Positions 15,295-25,289 of a stretch of DNA of 64,000 nt are shown in pieces (position 1 is the stretch's first letter; the number at the start of each line of letters is the position of its first letter). The notes beneath the pieces are model-generated. The model was not told where the DNA came from. It saw only the letters and a list, made by a program, of their open reading frames with translations, and did not search any database. Origin of the DNA: Crateriforma spongiae. GTDB taxonomy: Bacteria; Planctomycetota; Planctomycetia; Pirellulales; Pirellulaceae. The stretch lies in assembly GCF_012290005.1 (NCBI RefSeq), contig NZ_JAAXMS010000002.1:496001-560000 (forward strand). Reading direction: 5' to 3'. The translations under genes were made by a program, and so were the position numbers.

Positions 15295-18047
15295 GTGTGA
15301 TTACCGAACCGGGATTTGGACGTCTGTTGTGGAAGGAATGGCGCATCGCTCGCAGCTTTGCGATCGTCCTGGCCGTCATTGGCGTCGGATTGTTGGCGAT
15401 GGCCGCCTTTCTGGGCCGCGGCAGTGGTGACAGTTACACGATCGGCATGGCGGCGTTGGCGACCGGATTGCCGCTGATCGCGTTGGCCGGCATGGTGGCG
15501 ACCGCTTTTGCCGCCGAACATGAAAACGGCACGGGAATCCTGCAGCGATCGCTGCCGACATCGGTTTCCGCCGTCGTGTTGTCGAAACTGATCGTCGCCG
15601 TGGTCGTTTCGTTGATTCTGTTTGCGATTCTGGCGTTCACCGCGGTGGCGTTGGCGGCCCCCGACAAAGTCGATCTTGGCAACCTAAGCGTGCTGGTCGC
15701 GGCCTTGGAAATGACCGCCTGGGGCATGCTGATATCGATGCTCAGCCGACGTCCGCTGGTCGCTTTGGTCCTGGCCGCCATGCTGGCAGTGGTGACCGCG
15801 TTTGCGATGGTTAGCCTGGCCGATTATCTGGCATGGACATTCGGTTGGACGGGCACGCTATGGAACACCCAATCGCAAAATAGTGCCTTGCGAATGGTGA
15901 TGCGGTTGATCGCAATGTCGGTGGTGGCTGCATTGGCCGTTCGATCGTCCGGTGCCTGGTTTGATGACCGAGCCGCCGACTGGGGCCGCGCAGGTCAAGG
16001 GCTATTGGGCCGAGACACCGATGCATTGGCCAGTCGATCGGAAAAGGTCGCCACGGGTTCCCTGGCGCGACTTGGACGATTGGTCTGGTGCCAGTATCGC
16101 TCGGCACCCGGGATCTGGATCGGACTGACTGCGGTGATCCTGCTGATGGTGTACGCGATCCGTCGCGACGAAGAAGGCATCGCTTTGTTTCTGACGCTCG
16201 GCGGTTCGCTGTTCGGCGGCATCACGCTGGGCCTTTCGTCCGCCGAAAAGCGATTCCTGTTCGCCCAACCGATTCGGCCGCGTTTTCACTGGTTGGCGAC
16301 CTTGGTGTTGCCCGGCGCGATCGTTGCGTTGTTCTGCATCGCATTGATGATGATGGATTGGCGTCGCCGCGAGTATTGGTTGTTTTGTTTTGGCCCTCTG
16401 GCCGGGTTCGCGGTCGGTCAATTGATCTCGCGTTTCGCCAAGTCAGGACTGATCGGATTCGGATTGTCACTTTTGACCGGCGTGCTGGTCATCTTTTGGA
16501 TCTCGTTCGCGGTGATCCTGGCGATCCCGTTTTGGGTCGCCGTCCTTCCGCTGATCGTCTTTGCGTTCTTGGCGACTTTTCTGACCGCAAAGGGTTGGCT
16601 GTACCAATGGGACGACCGTGCACATCGCCGTTGGCTGGCCGTCTGCATCGGAGTGCCGGCGGTATTGATCCTGGCATTTGTGGCCGCGTTCCGAGCTTAC
16701 GAAATACCGGCGGTCACTGCGCAACAGATCGCGGCATTGTCATTGCCCGATCTGCCACGCCAAGACCAAGGCAAAACGGCCGCATTCCTGCGGATGATTG
16801 ACCCAAAGATCCATGGCAGACTCGGTGCTTCCTGGGGCGGGGGAATGTATCACTACGATCCCATTGCGGAGGTTGATGTCGACGTCCTCAGCGAAGCCTT
16901 GCAAGAAGACCGCATCGCATTGCCGACGGACACAGATCGCGTTCGCATTCGGCATGCGTTGGGAAAACTCAGCCTTGACACCCAACTTGCCGCTCGCCGG
17001 GCCATTGCCGACGGTGACAGCCAAGCGGCGCAGAAATTTTTACAATCGCTGATCCGCTTGAAAGCGTTGGCACAAGATGCTGGGTACAGCTATTTTTTTC
17101 AGCAAGAAAACGCTTGGCTGATACTCCAGTGGGCGACCATGCCGTCAACCGAGCCCGCAGCGATTCAAAGCATCATCGATCAGCTGACGCCTTTGGTTCC
17201 GGACAAAGAGTCGGCCTTGCGGTCACAGGCTCTGCAGAGCCATCTCCTTCAACAGTTGGCCGCCAACGATTCGGATTTCTTCAATCGGATTTGGGATCCG
17301 ACGACACGTCGTGGTTTGATCGTCACCTCGTGGATGCCTTGGGAACGCCAGCGTTTGCAACGCTTTGTGGACCACCAGATTGTCCAATCGACTCAATCGC
17401 TTCGCCGTATGGCCGATATTATCGAGCGAAATCAACGCCCCGATTCCGAAGACTGGTTTGTCCGCCAGACGTACATCGGTGATCCGCATTTGCTGGTCCC
17501 CACCTATGAGTTCAAGCTTCAAGACGCCCCAACGTTCCTGCGATCGGTCCAGATGTACCGCGCGTTGATTGTCCGGATGGCCATTTTGCTGTGGCAAAAG
17601 ACTCACGACGGACGACTTCCTTCCGCTGTCACCGACCTAAGTGATATCGTCGATGACGACGTCATGATCGATCCGGCACAGGGCCAGCCGTTCCTGATCG
17701 TTGCTGGAAAAGCTGCGCAGGTGGCCATTACAGAAGGCGAATACTGGGTTGAGATTGACGATGTACAGGTGGCACTCGTCTCGCCACAGTTTGCAGTTGA
17801 GATTGCCGAGAACAGCACGCTGGAGGATCCACGCTTGAAGATCGTCGGTGGTGATTCATCAGTCTATGACTTGGCGGATTTGCTGGCACGCGACACCGTG
17901 GTGGATGGACGCTATGCCCATGGAGCGCTGTATTACTATCGCCGTGCCACTTCCTACCCAATTCCCACGCTGGACAACGAACCGTCGTTGGATACCGATC
18001 GCCAGACGATTTCCGTCGGCGACGTCCGAGGCGGTGCAGATGACTGA
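15291..18047 (+). CDS. Large ABC-2-type permease with soluble C-terminal domain
   Basis: The first roughly 460 residues carry about a dozen hydrophobic segments in two sets, matching ABC-2 permeases of the multidrug/antibiotic type. After the last segment (about residue 470, L-I-L-A-F-V-A-A-F) come some 440 hydrophilic residues. These hold helical stretches and no motif I recognise, and probably lie on one face of the membrane. At 918 residues this is well above the 250-550 of ordinary partners of YtrA-type ATPases, so the C-terminal part is an addition. The start ATG overlaps the ATPase stop (ATGA). The complex is probably a homodimer of this protein with the ATPase. Cargo is unknown; envelope stress or peptide export are typical for the class. 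Confidence 0.8.
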   Translation: MSVITEPGFGRLLWKEWRIARSFAIVLAVIGVGLLAMAAFLGRGSGDSYTIGMAALATGLPLIALAGMVATAFAAEHENGTGILQRSLPTSVSAVVLSKLIVAVVVSLILFAILAFTAVALAAPDKVDLGNLSVLVAALEMTAWGMLISMLSRRPLVALVLAAMLAVVTAFAMVSLADYLAWTFGWTGTLWNTQSQNSALRMVMRLIAMSVVAALAVRSSGAWFDDRAADWGRAGQGLLGRDTDALASRSEKVATGSLARLGRLVWCQYRSAPGIWIGLTAVILLMVYAIRRDEEGIALFLTLGGSLFGGITLGLSSAEKRFLFAQPIRPRFHWLATLVLPGAIVALFCIALMMMDWRRREYWLFCFGPLAGFAVGQLISRFAKSGLIGFGLSLLTGVLVIFWISFAVILAIPFWVAVLPLIVFAFLATFLTAKGWLYQWDDRAHRRWLAVCIGVPAVLILAFVAAFRAYEIPAVTAQQIAALSLPDLPRQDQGKTAAFLRMIDPKIHGRLGASWGGGMYHYDPIAEVDVDVLSEALQEDRIALPTDTDRVRIRHALGKLSLDTQLAARRAIADGDSQAAQKFLQSLIRLKALAQDAGYSYFFQQENAWLILQWATMPSTEPAAIQSIIDQLTPLVPDKESALRSQALQSHLLQQLAANDSDFFNRIWDPTTRRGLIVTSWMPWERQRLQRFVDHQIVQSTQSLRRMADIIERNQRPDSEDWFVRQTYIGDPHLLVPTYEFKLQDAPTFLRSVQMYRALIVRMAILLWQKTHDGRLPSAVTDLSDIVDDDVMIDPAQGQPFLIVAGKAAQVAITEGEYWVEIDDVQVALVSPQFAVEIAENSTLEDPRLKIVGGDSSVYDLADLLARDTVVDGRYAHGALYYYRRATSYPIPTLDNEPSLDTDRQTISVGDVRGGADD

Positions 18048-18191
18048 CCGATAAATCCTGAAGGGAATGGAATTGGCGGGCGAAAAGGGATCGTCGAATC
18101 GGAAGCTCGCAAGCTAAACTGAAGGCTGCCCCATTCGGGTCGCGAACATCTCGCCGTTCTCCCTCCCTCTTTTCTCCCGCCTTCGCCTTCC

Positions 18192-19505
18192 GTGCCACTG
18201 ACCCTGACTTGTTCGAAGTGCGGCCAAAAGCTGTCCATCGCGGACGAGCTGAAGGGCAAGCAGGTCCAGTGCCCGAAGTGCCAGGAAATCTATCTGGTCG
18301 AAAAACGACAACCGACCAAAACCGCTCCGTCCAAGACCGCTGCGTCCAAGCCTGCCGCGCCGGCAAAAGCGGCATCGCCGAGGCGACCGGCCACGGGTCC
18401 GCCCAAGCCGACACGCAGCACGGCTGCACCAAAGCCCCAATCCACCGCGACCGGCAATTCAACCGCAAAGCCGACGTCCAAGACCGCCGATGATCCGTCG
18501 ATCACGGTGTGCCCCAAGTGCAAGTCGAAGATGCGTTTGCCCGTCGCCCCGGGCGTGAACCATTTCATGTGCCCCAAGTGTTCGGCCACGATCACGGTCC
18601 GTACACCCGAGGTGGAAATCCCGTCCGAACCGTTGGCTCAGGTTTCGGCGATCGATGATGATCCCTTTGCGGACCTACCGGATGCTGGTGCGCCAGCACC
18701 GACAAGGTCATCACCACTTTCATCGGGATCAGCTTTTCCGTCCGCACCGGCGCCTGCTGGCAATCCCTATGCCTCATCGGGTGGTTACACGCCGCCGCGT
18801 CGCAATTCCGGCGGGTCGGCAAAGTCGACGGGCCTGCTGGGGCCGGGCTTGCTGATCGCGATTCCCTATGGCCTGGGCACGTTGTCAACGCTTGCGATTA
18901 TGGGGATCGCGATCGCCAACCGGGACGAAGTAACGAATCCTCGCGACTTCAACGTGATGATCGTCCTGTTCTCGGGACTGCTGATCAATTTCTTTTTGGT
19001 CTTGGCCGGTTCGATTCGGATGATCACCGGCGGGGCGAAGTGGGTCGGCTATGTGACATGCATCGCCGCATTGCTGCCGACACTGTGTCTGGCCGGAATG
19101 TGTTTGGGGCTGATCCTGTACCCGTTCGCGATCGGCGGTTCGATCTGGGGCTTGGTCGCGTTGTCGTCCCAAGGCAGCGCGTCGTCACGTCGCGGCGGAT
19201 CGTCGGGGCCGTACCGCCAGTCGGGTGACAGCGGCAGTGCGTCGGACTATTTGCGTCGCGCCGAAGACGAAATGGGAAAGCAACCCAAGGACAACACACC
19301 GGACAACAGCCTGAAGGCGATCGGCTTCATCATCGGCGGTGTCGTCTTGTTGGGGATCGCGGCGGTCGGGTTGTACGGGATGTACTTGCATTTCAACGGC
19401 GAAGCCGAAGCACGACGCCCCGGCCGGGCGATCGGCGGCATTCTGTTCTGCAGCATCACCGGTTTCAGCTTACTGGGCCGCGGGCTGGCCTATTACATGA
19501 ATTGA
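18192..19505 (+). CDS. Zinc-ribbon membrane protein of unknown function
   Basis: Two zinc-ribbon units are visible: L-T-C-S-K-C-G with Q-C-P-K-C near the N-terminus, and V-C-P-K-C-K-S with M-C-P-K-C at about 112-135. Between them is a long Lys/Pro/Ala/Thr-rich linker. From about residue 215 to the end there are roughly five hydrophobic segments, with a Ser/Gly-rich loop before the last two. The pattern (ribbon, linker, membrane block) recurs in planctomycete proteins of unknown role. The start is a GTG at 18192, required to keep the first ribbon; there is no better start and no clear ribosome site. 437 residues. Confidence 0.75.
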   Translation: MPLTLTCSKCGQKLSIADELKGKQVQCPKCQEIYLVEKRQPTKTAPSKTAASKPAAPAKAASPRRPATGPPKPTRSTAAPKPQSTATGNSTAKPTSKTADDPSITVCPKCKSKMRLPVAPGVNHFMCPKCSATITVRTPEVEIPSEPLAQVSAIDDDPFADLPDAGAPAPTRSSPLSSGSAFPSAPAPAGNPYASSGGYTPPRRNSGGSAKSTGLLGPGLLIAIPYGLGTLSTLAIMGIAIANRDEVTNPRDFNVMIVLFSGLLINFFLVLAGSIRMITGGAKWVGYVTCIAALLPTLCLAGMCLGLILYPFAIGGSIWGLVALSSQGSASSRRGGSSGPYRQSGDSGSASDYLRRAEDEMGKQPKDNTPDNSLKAIGFIIGGVVLLGIAAVGLYGMYLHFNGEAEARRPGRAIGGILFCSITGFSLLGRGLAYYMN

Positions 19506-19656
19506 AACGATTGCAGGGGATCTTTGGCGGGACTTTGCGGGCCCGCGTGGCAGCTGCATCATTCCGACACGGCTGTGACCTAGCTTTGAAAGCCGGCGTC
19601 GACGCTCCAAACAACGCCGATACGCCGTCTTTCCCGGTCCGTCCGCGCAGCCCGCC

Positions 19657-22467
19657 ATGTCATCCCGTCGCCCGTCACCACCGCCAAGCGACGCCACCGT
19701 TGGCCCCGGATCTGCCGGCCCCATCGCCAATGCCAAATCGTCGGAATCACCAGCGGACCCAACCAAGGCCGGCGGTCCGCCAAGCCGTTCGTCCGGATCC
19801 GGCGAAAAAGCATCTTATGGCTCCGGTGCATCGCGACGTCCCCGACGTTCGGCCCGTCATCGCAAGCGGCAAACAGGTACAGACGCATCCGCAAAGTCTT
19901 CGTTGACGAGCGAACCGGTTATGGCCGGTGATTTCCAACCGACCACCAACCAACGCTACCGTATCACGGGCGAAGTCGGGCGAGGCGGTTGGGGTGTGGT
20001 GCAACGGGCATTCGATCGACAACTTCAACGCACCGTTGCCATCAAGCGAATCACTGAATCGGCGAACATCACCGCTACGGTTCGGCAACGATTCTTGCAC
20101 GAAGCCAGGATCACCAGCCAACTGCAGCATCCGGGCATCGTTCCGGTTCACGAGTTGGACGAAGGCCAGGCGGGAAGTCATGCGTCCTATGTGATGAAGT
20201 TGTTGGACGGACATCCGCTTCGCCAATCGATCCGCGACACCCACGCCTCGCTTTGCACACAATCCGAATCCAGCACCTGGTCCCATCGCGAAGCCATCGT
20301 GCCGCTTCTGGAGCGTTTCATTGATGTTTGCGAAGCGGTCGCCTACGCGCACCAGCAAGGTGTCATTCACCGCGACTTGAAACCGGCCAATGTCATGGTC
20401 GGACGCTTCGGCGAAACCATCGTCGTCGACTGGGGATTGGCCAAACGCATCGACGGGGCCGACGCCGTACGCGATGTTTCGGCCATCGAATCCGACTTGA
20501 ATGCTGCCGGCGACCTGCTGGAATCACCGATCGATGACTCGGCGCGCACCACCGCCGGTGCCGTCGTCGGTACACCGGCCTACATGTCGCCCGAACAAGC
20601 TTGCGGCCAGACCGATACGCTGACCGGCGCCACTGACATCTATTCCTTGGGCGTCATGCTGTACGAAATCGCCGTCGGCAGCCATCCGTTCGCCGGCCAA
20701 GGCGTGGAAGACGTGCTGACAGCGGTGCGAGCCGGACGCTGGGATGCCGCACGGCTTCGATGCCGACACGTACCGCGTGCCCTGTCAGCGATCTGCGATA
20801 CGGCGATGCAGTTGGATCCCAGTCATCGTTATCCCACCGCTGAAGCTTTGGCCACCGACGTTCGCCGTTTCATCGCAGGCGAAAAAGTCAGCGCGCATCG
20901 CGAAACCACCATCGACGTCCTATCGCGGTGGTGTCGGCGACACCGGGCGATTGCCACAACCATTTCCATTGCGATGGCGATGCTGTTGGTCGCCGCATTG
21001 GTGTTCGGATTTTTCATTCGACAAGCACAATTGAGTGAGCGGCATGCACGTATCGCCGCCCAACAGTCCCATCGCAACGCCCTTCGCCGACTGGACCAGA
21101 GTCGACGTGCGGCCGACGCGTGGCTGATCGACCTGAGCGGTTCGCTTCAGTTCTACCCGGGACTCGATCCGGTGCGATCCGAATTGATCGAACAAGCCAT
21201 CGTCCATTACGAGTCCCTGCTGCAAGAAGAAGCACCCACTGAATTGGGGTCGGAGCCGCAACTGGTGCCCGTCCGGTTGCAGCATTACGGCCGATTGCAG
21301 CAGTCAAAACTGTACCTGCGTCTGAGCGACCTTCACCGTATCGCTGGACACATTCAGCAAGCCGACGCCGCGTACCGCAGTGCCCAAACAGTAGCGAAAT
21401 CCGTACAGTCCGCCCGACTTTCGCCATCGGACCGTATCGATCATCACGTCCATCGGATCAACCTGGACATCGCGCAGATGCTGATCGATCCGGAAACCGC
21501 AATCGACATTGACGGCCATCAACGCTGGCTGACCTGGCAACTTCGACGCCAAGGCATCGACAACCCGACGTCGGCTCCGGGAACCAACCAATCGTTGGAT
21601 TTCGATCTGGCCAATGTGCTCGCCCGCCTGCACTTGGTCGCCTGCAGACGTTGGCAAACGAATGAATCACCCACTTGCACCGGAGAAACACTGACGCAAG
21701 CCCGACTAGCTTATCAATGGTCCGCGTGGTTGTCCCGGCACCGTGGCACCGCCGCCGATCATCGCCTGATGGAAACGGCCGCAGTCGCACGAGCCGATGC
21801 GTTACACCACCTAGGACAACTGGCCGACGAACGGTTGGTGTGGCAAGAGTTGATTGCTGCGATGCAGCGAATCGCCCACGACCATCCAAACCGCGTCGAC
21901 TATCGACAGTCGATTGCCCACGGGCGCCTGCGGCTGGCCGGATTGATCACCGATGCCGGCGGCCACAGATCCGAAGCATCACAGATGTATCGACTGGCCA
22001 TCGACGATCTTCATAGGTCTCGATCGCTGACCGATGGTGATGGGTTCTGCCAAACCAACCTGGCTGCGGCGGAATACAGCTTGGCAACTCTGTTGATGAA
22101 AGCCGACGGTTTTGGCGACGACCGAACGCCCCCCGGTCCGAGCGATCTGGAAGCACGTCGCTTGCTGGAAAACAGCCTGTCCCGACGACAACGTTTATTG
22201 CAGACCGCTCCTGGTGTGCGTCACCTGTCGGATGTTGCGGAAGTGCTGGCGGCACTGATTCATCTGGGCAACGTCGATGCCGACCAGCGACGTTTGTGGG
22301 CGACCCAAGCCGACGTCGCTTACCAGATGTTGCGGGAACATTCGGAATTGACGCCGCGACAGTCCGAACAATGGTCGGATGTTCGCCGGGTGATCGATGG
22401 GTCCGACGCCTCAGCCGAAACTTCAGCGGCCAACGCCGACGAGTCAAACCTCCGCGGGTTGCCTTAG
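19657..22467 (+). CDS. Transmembrane serine/threonine protein kinase
   Basis: After a Ser/Pro-rich start (1-90) comes a PknB-type kinase domain (about 100-410). It has the glycine loop G-R-G-G-W-G-V-V, the lysine V-A-I-K (130), the catalytic loop H-R-D-L-K-P-A-N (Asp 240), V-D-W-G (258-260, Trp where most kinases have Phe) and G-T-P-A-Y-M-S-P-E-Q. All key residues are present, so it should be active. The D-W-G variant is frequent in planctomycete kinases. One membrane helix (about 430-453) follows, then nearly 480 residues of helical, TPR-like sequence outside the membrane that could sense or bind a partner. 936 residues. The TonB receptor gene starts 270 bases downstream on the same strand. 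Confidence 0.92.
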   Translation: MSSRRPSPPPSDATVGPGSAGPIANAKSSESPADPTKAGGPPSRSSGSGEKASYGSGASRRPRRSARHRKRQTGTDASAKSSLTSEPVMAGDFQPTTNQRYRITGEVGRGGWGVVQRAFDRQLQRTVAIKRITESANITATVRQRFLHEARITSQLQHPGIVPVHELDEGQAGSHASYVMKLLDGHPLRQSIRDTHASLCTQSESSTWSHREAIVPLLERFIDVCEAVAYAHQQGVIHRDLKPANVMVGRFGETIVVDWGLAKRIDGADAVRDVSAIESDLNAAGDLLESPIDDSARTTAGAVVGTPAYMSPEQACGQTDTLTGATDIYSLGVMLYEIAVGSHPFAGQGVEDVLTAVRAGRWDAARLRCRHVPRALSAICDTAMQLDPSHRYPTAEALATDVRRFIAGEKVSAHRETTIDVLSRWCRRHRAIATTISIAMAMLLVAALVFGFFIRQAQLSERHARIAAQQSHRNALRRLDQSRRAADAWLIDLSGSLQFYPGLDPVRSELIEQAIVHYESLLQEEAPTELGSEPQLVPVRLQHYGRLQQSKLYLRLSDLHRIAGHIQQADAAYRSAQTVAKSVQSARLSPSDRIDHHVHRINLDIAQMLIDPETAIDIDGHQRWLTWQLRRQGIDNPTSAPGTNQSLDFDLANVLARLHLVACRRWQTNESPTCTGETLTQARLAYQWSAWLSRHRGTAADHRLMETAAVARADALHHLGQLADERLVWQELIAAMQRIAHDHPNRVDYRQSIAHGRLRLAGLITDAGGHRSEASQMYRLAIDDLHRSRSLTDGDGFCQTNLAAAEYSLATLLMKADGFGDDRTPPGPSDLEARRLLENSLSRRQRLLQTAPGVRHLSDVAEVLAALIHLGNVDADQRRLWATQADVAYQMLREHSELTPRQSEQWSDVRRVIDGSDASAETSAANADESNLRGLP

Positions 22468-22736
22468 ACGAAACGCGGTTGGGGTTTCACGGCCCGTTCA
22501 ACGGAGCAATCGATTGCCTACGTAGAGTTTCTGGCCACCTTCTCCCCCAAATTGCCGGGCAGAGCTGAACACCGGCGATCATTTGGACGACACCTGGAAG
22601 TAGCGACAACGGCGCGACGGCTGTCCCACCCTCCCGCAGCCGCCCCTGTCCGTTTCAGTCGCCAAGGTGAAAACAGCCGACACGGATCATCCCGGCCAAG
22701 CCTGCAATCCGCTGTCGGACGAAGAAAGGAATCTTC

Positions 22737-25094
22737 ATGGCCCTCCCCCGAAAAAACATCCGTCTGAGTTTGCTGGCAATCGTGCTGGCATCAATCGGCG
22801 GATGGATTGCTGGGGCCGGCCCTGATGGATTCGGTGCATCAGCCCAGCCACCAATACCGGATGCCTTTGCGATACCGCCGAATGCCGGCGCAGGCACATT
22901 GGATCTTCCGCAGCCGATCCGGCCGGGTGATGCGGGGCGAGAACAACGGAACAACGAACAAAAACGCACCGAGGCGGCTGACCAAGCGGTGGCCGCCGAT
23001 GCCCGAATCGCCAAGCTGTTTGGTGAAGTCTCTCAGGTCGACGAACTGCCTTCCGACCGTCGCAGCCAAGCCCAATCGCCGGCCGCCGATGCCGTGTTTG
23101 CCGCTGAAGCAACCGGTCGGAAAACCGCCGACATCGGTGACTTGCTGAAACGATCCAAGTCGGCTCATGGAGTTTCCATCCAACACCGCACACCGATCGT
23201 CAGCGACACGCGGGTCCGGGGCCAACGGGTCGGGCAAGTCTTAGCATCCGGGTCTTACTGGGCACCGGCTCGGATGGACTTGGACACGATGATGAACAAG
23301 ATCGACAGCCGGCTGATCGAAGACACGATCCTGATCAAGGGCCCCTACGCGGCGCGATATGGCCCCGGATTCCGCTTTGTCGATTTGGAGTTCATTCATA
23401 CGCCGCGTTACGACGGTGGGCCTGAAATGCATGGCATGACCAGTGCCACGTACAACACCAACGGCGAACAGTGGTACGGACGTCAATCGATCTGGGGCGG
23501 CAGCGATCGATACGGCTATCACATCAGCTATGGCCACCAAACCGGAAACGACTATGAAACGGGGGCCGGATTCACGATTCCCACCAGCTATAAATCGCGT
23601 GATTTGTTTGTGGCGATGGGATACGACCTGTCCGACAGCGAAAGCATTGAATTCAACCTGCTGCGGTTGGACCAAACCGATGTCGAATTCCCAGGACTGG
23701 TGTTCGATTTGAACTTCCTGGTCACCGACGGCTACGAAATCACCTACACCGACACCAATCCTTACATCGGAGAACGCTTTACCGCGGAAGTCTGGTACAA
23801 CCGAACGCGATTCGAAGGCGACACCCTGCGTCCAGGCAAAAACGACCAGATCCCGACCTTGGTATTCGACTTGGAATCGCCTTCCGGCTTTGACGGCTAT
23901 GCCGTGACCGACGGTGATGCCCTGTCAGGTGGCTATCGATTGGAAAACACGTTCGGATGGCAAAATTGGTGCGGGCAAGAAGGCCAGTGGGCGATCGGCA
24001 CCGACATGATCCTGCTGAATCAGGAACTGAACGATATCGAACCACTGGCGCCGCCGGACGACAACAACTTTCCGATCCCACGCAGCCACTCGGTCGACAT
24101 CGGTTTTTATGTCGAAGACGTCGAAAAGGTCAGCCACCAGTTGACCATGACGGCCGGCGCGCGGATCGACGCGGTATTTACCGATTCGCGCGACATCGTC
24201 GACGGCGTTCCCGCCCCGATGTCGGATTTGAAGGACAGCGAATTGGAACAACAGTTCCTGTTAGGTTCCGCCTATCTGACCGCTGAATACGAATTGATCG
24301 ACGGCTGGGCGGTCGAAGCGGGCCTGGGCACCGCGCATCGCCCGCCGACGTTGACTGAGATGTACGCTGACAACTCCTTCATCGGTTCGCTTCAACGCGG
24401 GCTGACGTTCTTGGAAGGCGATCCGCAACTGAGTTCCGAAAAGCTATATCAGATCGACCTGGGAACCCATTACACCGACGAACAGTTTCGCTTGGGCTTG
24501 TTTGGCCACCATGCGTGGATCCACGACTACATCACCTATGACTTGGTATCCCCCGCCGGTGCCATCGATGGATTTCCGCAAGGTGCAGCCTTGGTCAACA
24601 CCGATTTGGCAACCCTGGCCGGTTTCGAAACCTATGGTCAGTACGATGCCAATCGGATGGTCAGCCTGTTCGGCATCCTGTCGTTCGTCGAAGGCCGCGA
24701 TCATTCACGAAATAAGCCCGCGCGACAGTATTCGGGGACGTTCCGCAGTGACGTCGACAAGGATGAAGAACCGCTTCCTGGCATCGCGCCGCTGGAAGCC
24801 CGACTGGGGATCTTGCTGCAAGACCCATCGCCCGAGCGTCGCTGGGGAATCGAATTCTTGACACGGATCGTCGACAACCAGGACCGCATCGCGGACAGCT
24901 TGGAAGAAATCGAAACACCGGGCTTTACCGTCTACAACCTGCGAACATATGCCAGGTTCAATCAATGGCTGGTGACCGCGGGTGTCGAAAATCTGTCCGA
25001 CAAATTTTATCGGGAACACATCGACTATCGTTCCGGGCTGGGCGTCTTTCGCCCCGGCATCGGGTTTTACGCCGGGGCTCAGGTCAACTACTAG
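22737..25094 (+). CDS. TonB-dependent outer-membrane receptor-like protein
   Basis: A signal peptide (L-S-L-L-A-I-V-L-A-S-I-G) leads into a Gln/Ala-rich spacer and then a plug-like domain (about 125-215, including D-T-I-L-I-K-G-P-Y-A-A-R-Y-G-P). A long beta-barrel region follows with the family-like A-H-R-P-P-T-L-T-E-M-Y, and the protein ends in an aromatic residue (V-N-Y), as outer-membrane barrels do. It resembles siderophore/vitamin receptors. The substrate is unknown and I saw no cobalamin riboswitch upstream. The ribosome site AAAGGA lies just before ATG 22737. 785 residues. Its presence supports a diderm envelope. Confidence 0.85.
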   Translation: MALPRKNIRLSLLAIVLASIGGWIAGAGPDGFGASAQPPIPDAFAIPPNAGAGTLDLPQPIRPGDAGREQRNNEQKRTEAADQAVAADARIAKLFGEVSQVDELPSDRRSQAQSPAADAVFAAEATGRKTADIGDLLKRSKSAHGVSIQHRTPIVSDTRVRGQRVGQVLASGSYWAPARMDLDTMMNKIDSRLIEDTILIKGPYAARYGPGFRFVDLEFIHTPRYDGGPEMHGMTSATYNTNGEQWYGRQSIWGGSDRYGYHISYGHQTGNDYETGAGFTIPTSYKSRDLFVAMGYDLSDSESIEFNLLRLDQTDVEFPGLVFDLNFLVTDGYEITYTDTNPYIGERFTAEVWYNRTRFEGDTLRPGKNDQIPTLVFDLESPSGFDGYAVTDGDALSGGYRLENTFGWQNWCGQEGQWAIGTDMILLNQELNDIEPLAPPDDNNFPIPRSHSVDIGFYVEDVEKVSHQLTMTAGARIDAVFTDSRDIVDGVPAPMSDLKDSELEQQFLLGSAYLTAEYELIDGWAVEAGLGTAHRPPTLTEMYADNSFIGSLQRGLTFLEGDPQLSSEKLYQIDLGTHYTDEQFRLGLFGHHAWIHDYITYDLVSPAGAIDGFPQGAALVNTDLATLAGFETYGQYDANRMVSLFGILSFVEGRDHSRNKPARQYSGTFRSDVDKDEEPLPGIAPLEARLGILLQDPSPERRWGIEFLTRIVDNQDRIADSLEEIETPGFTVYNLRTYARFNQWLVTAGVENLSDKFYREHIDYRSGLGVFRPGIGFYAGAQVNY

Positions 25095-25289
25095 GCGAAG
25101 CGTCGGGATCTTGATTCCCCACCCAGTCCGGACATTCCGCAACACCGATGCAACCGTGCGTCACGCATTCGCGGACCGCACCGACCGATCCGGGGTGTCA
25201 CAAAGCGTGACCTAGGCTTCTGGCAAGTACTGCGCGTCAAACGCTTGGACGTTGATGCGTTCGCCGTTGCCCTCATCACTTGCGCGCCC

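Noticed and set aside
22468-22736. Possible cobalamin riboswitch before the TonB-dependent receptor
   Set aside because: I looked for the B12 box and the conserved junction and found neither.
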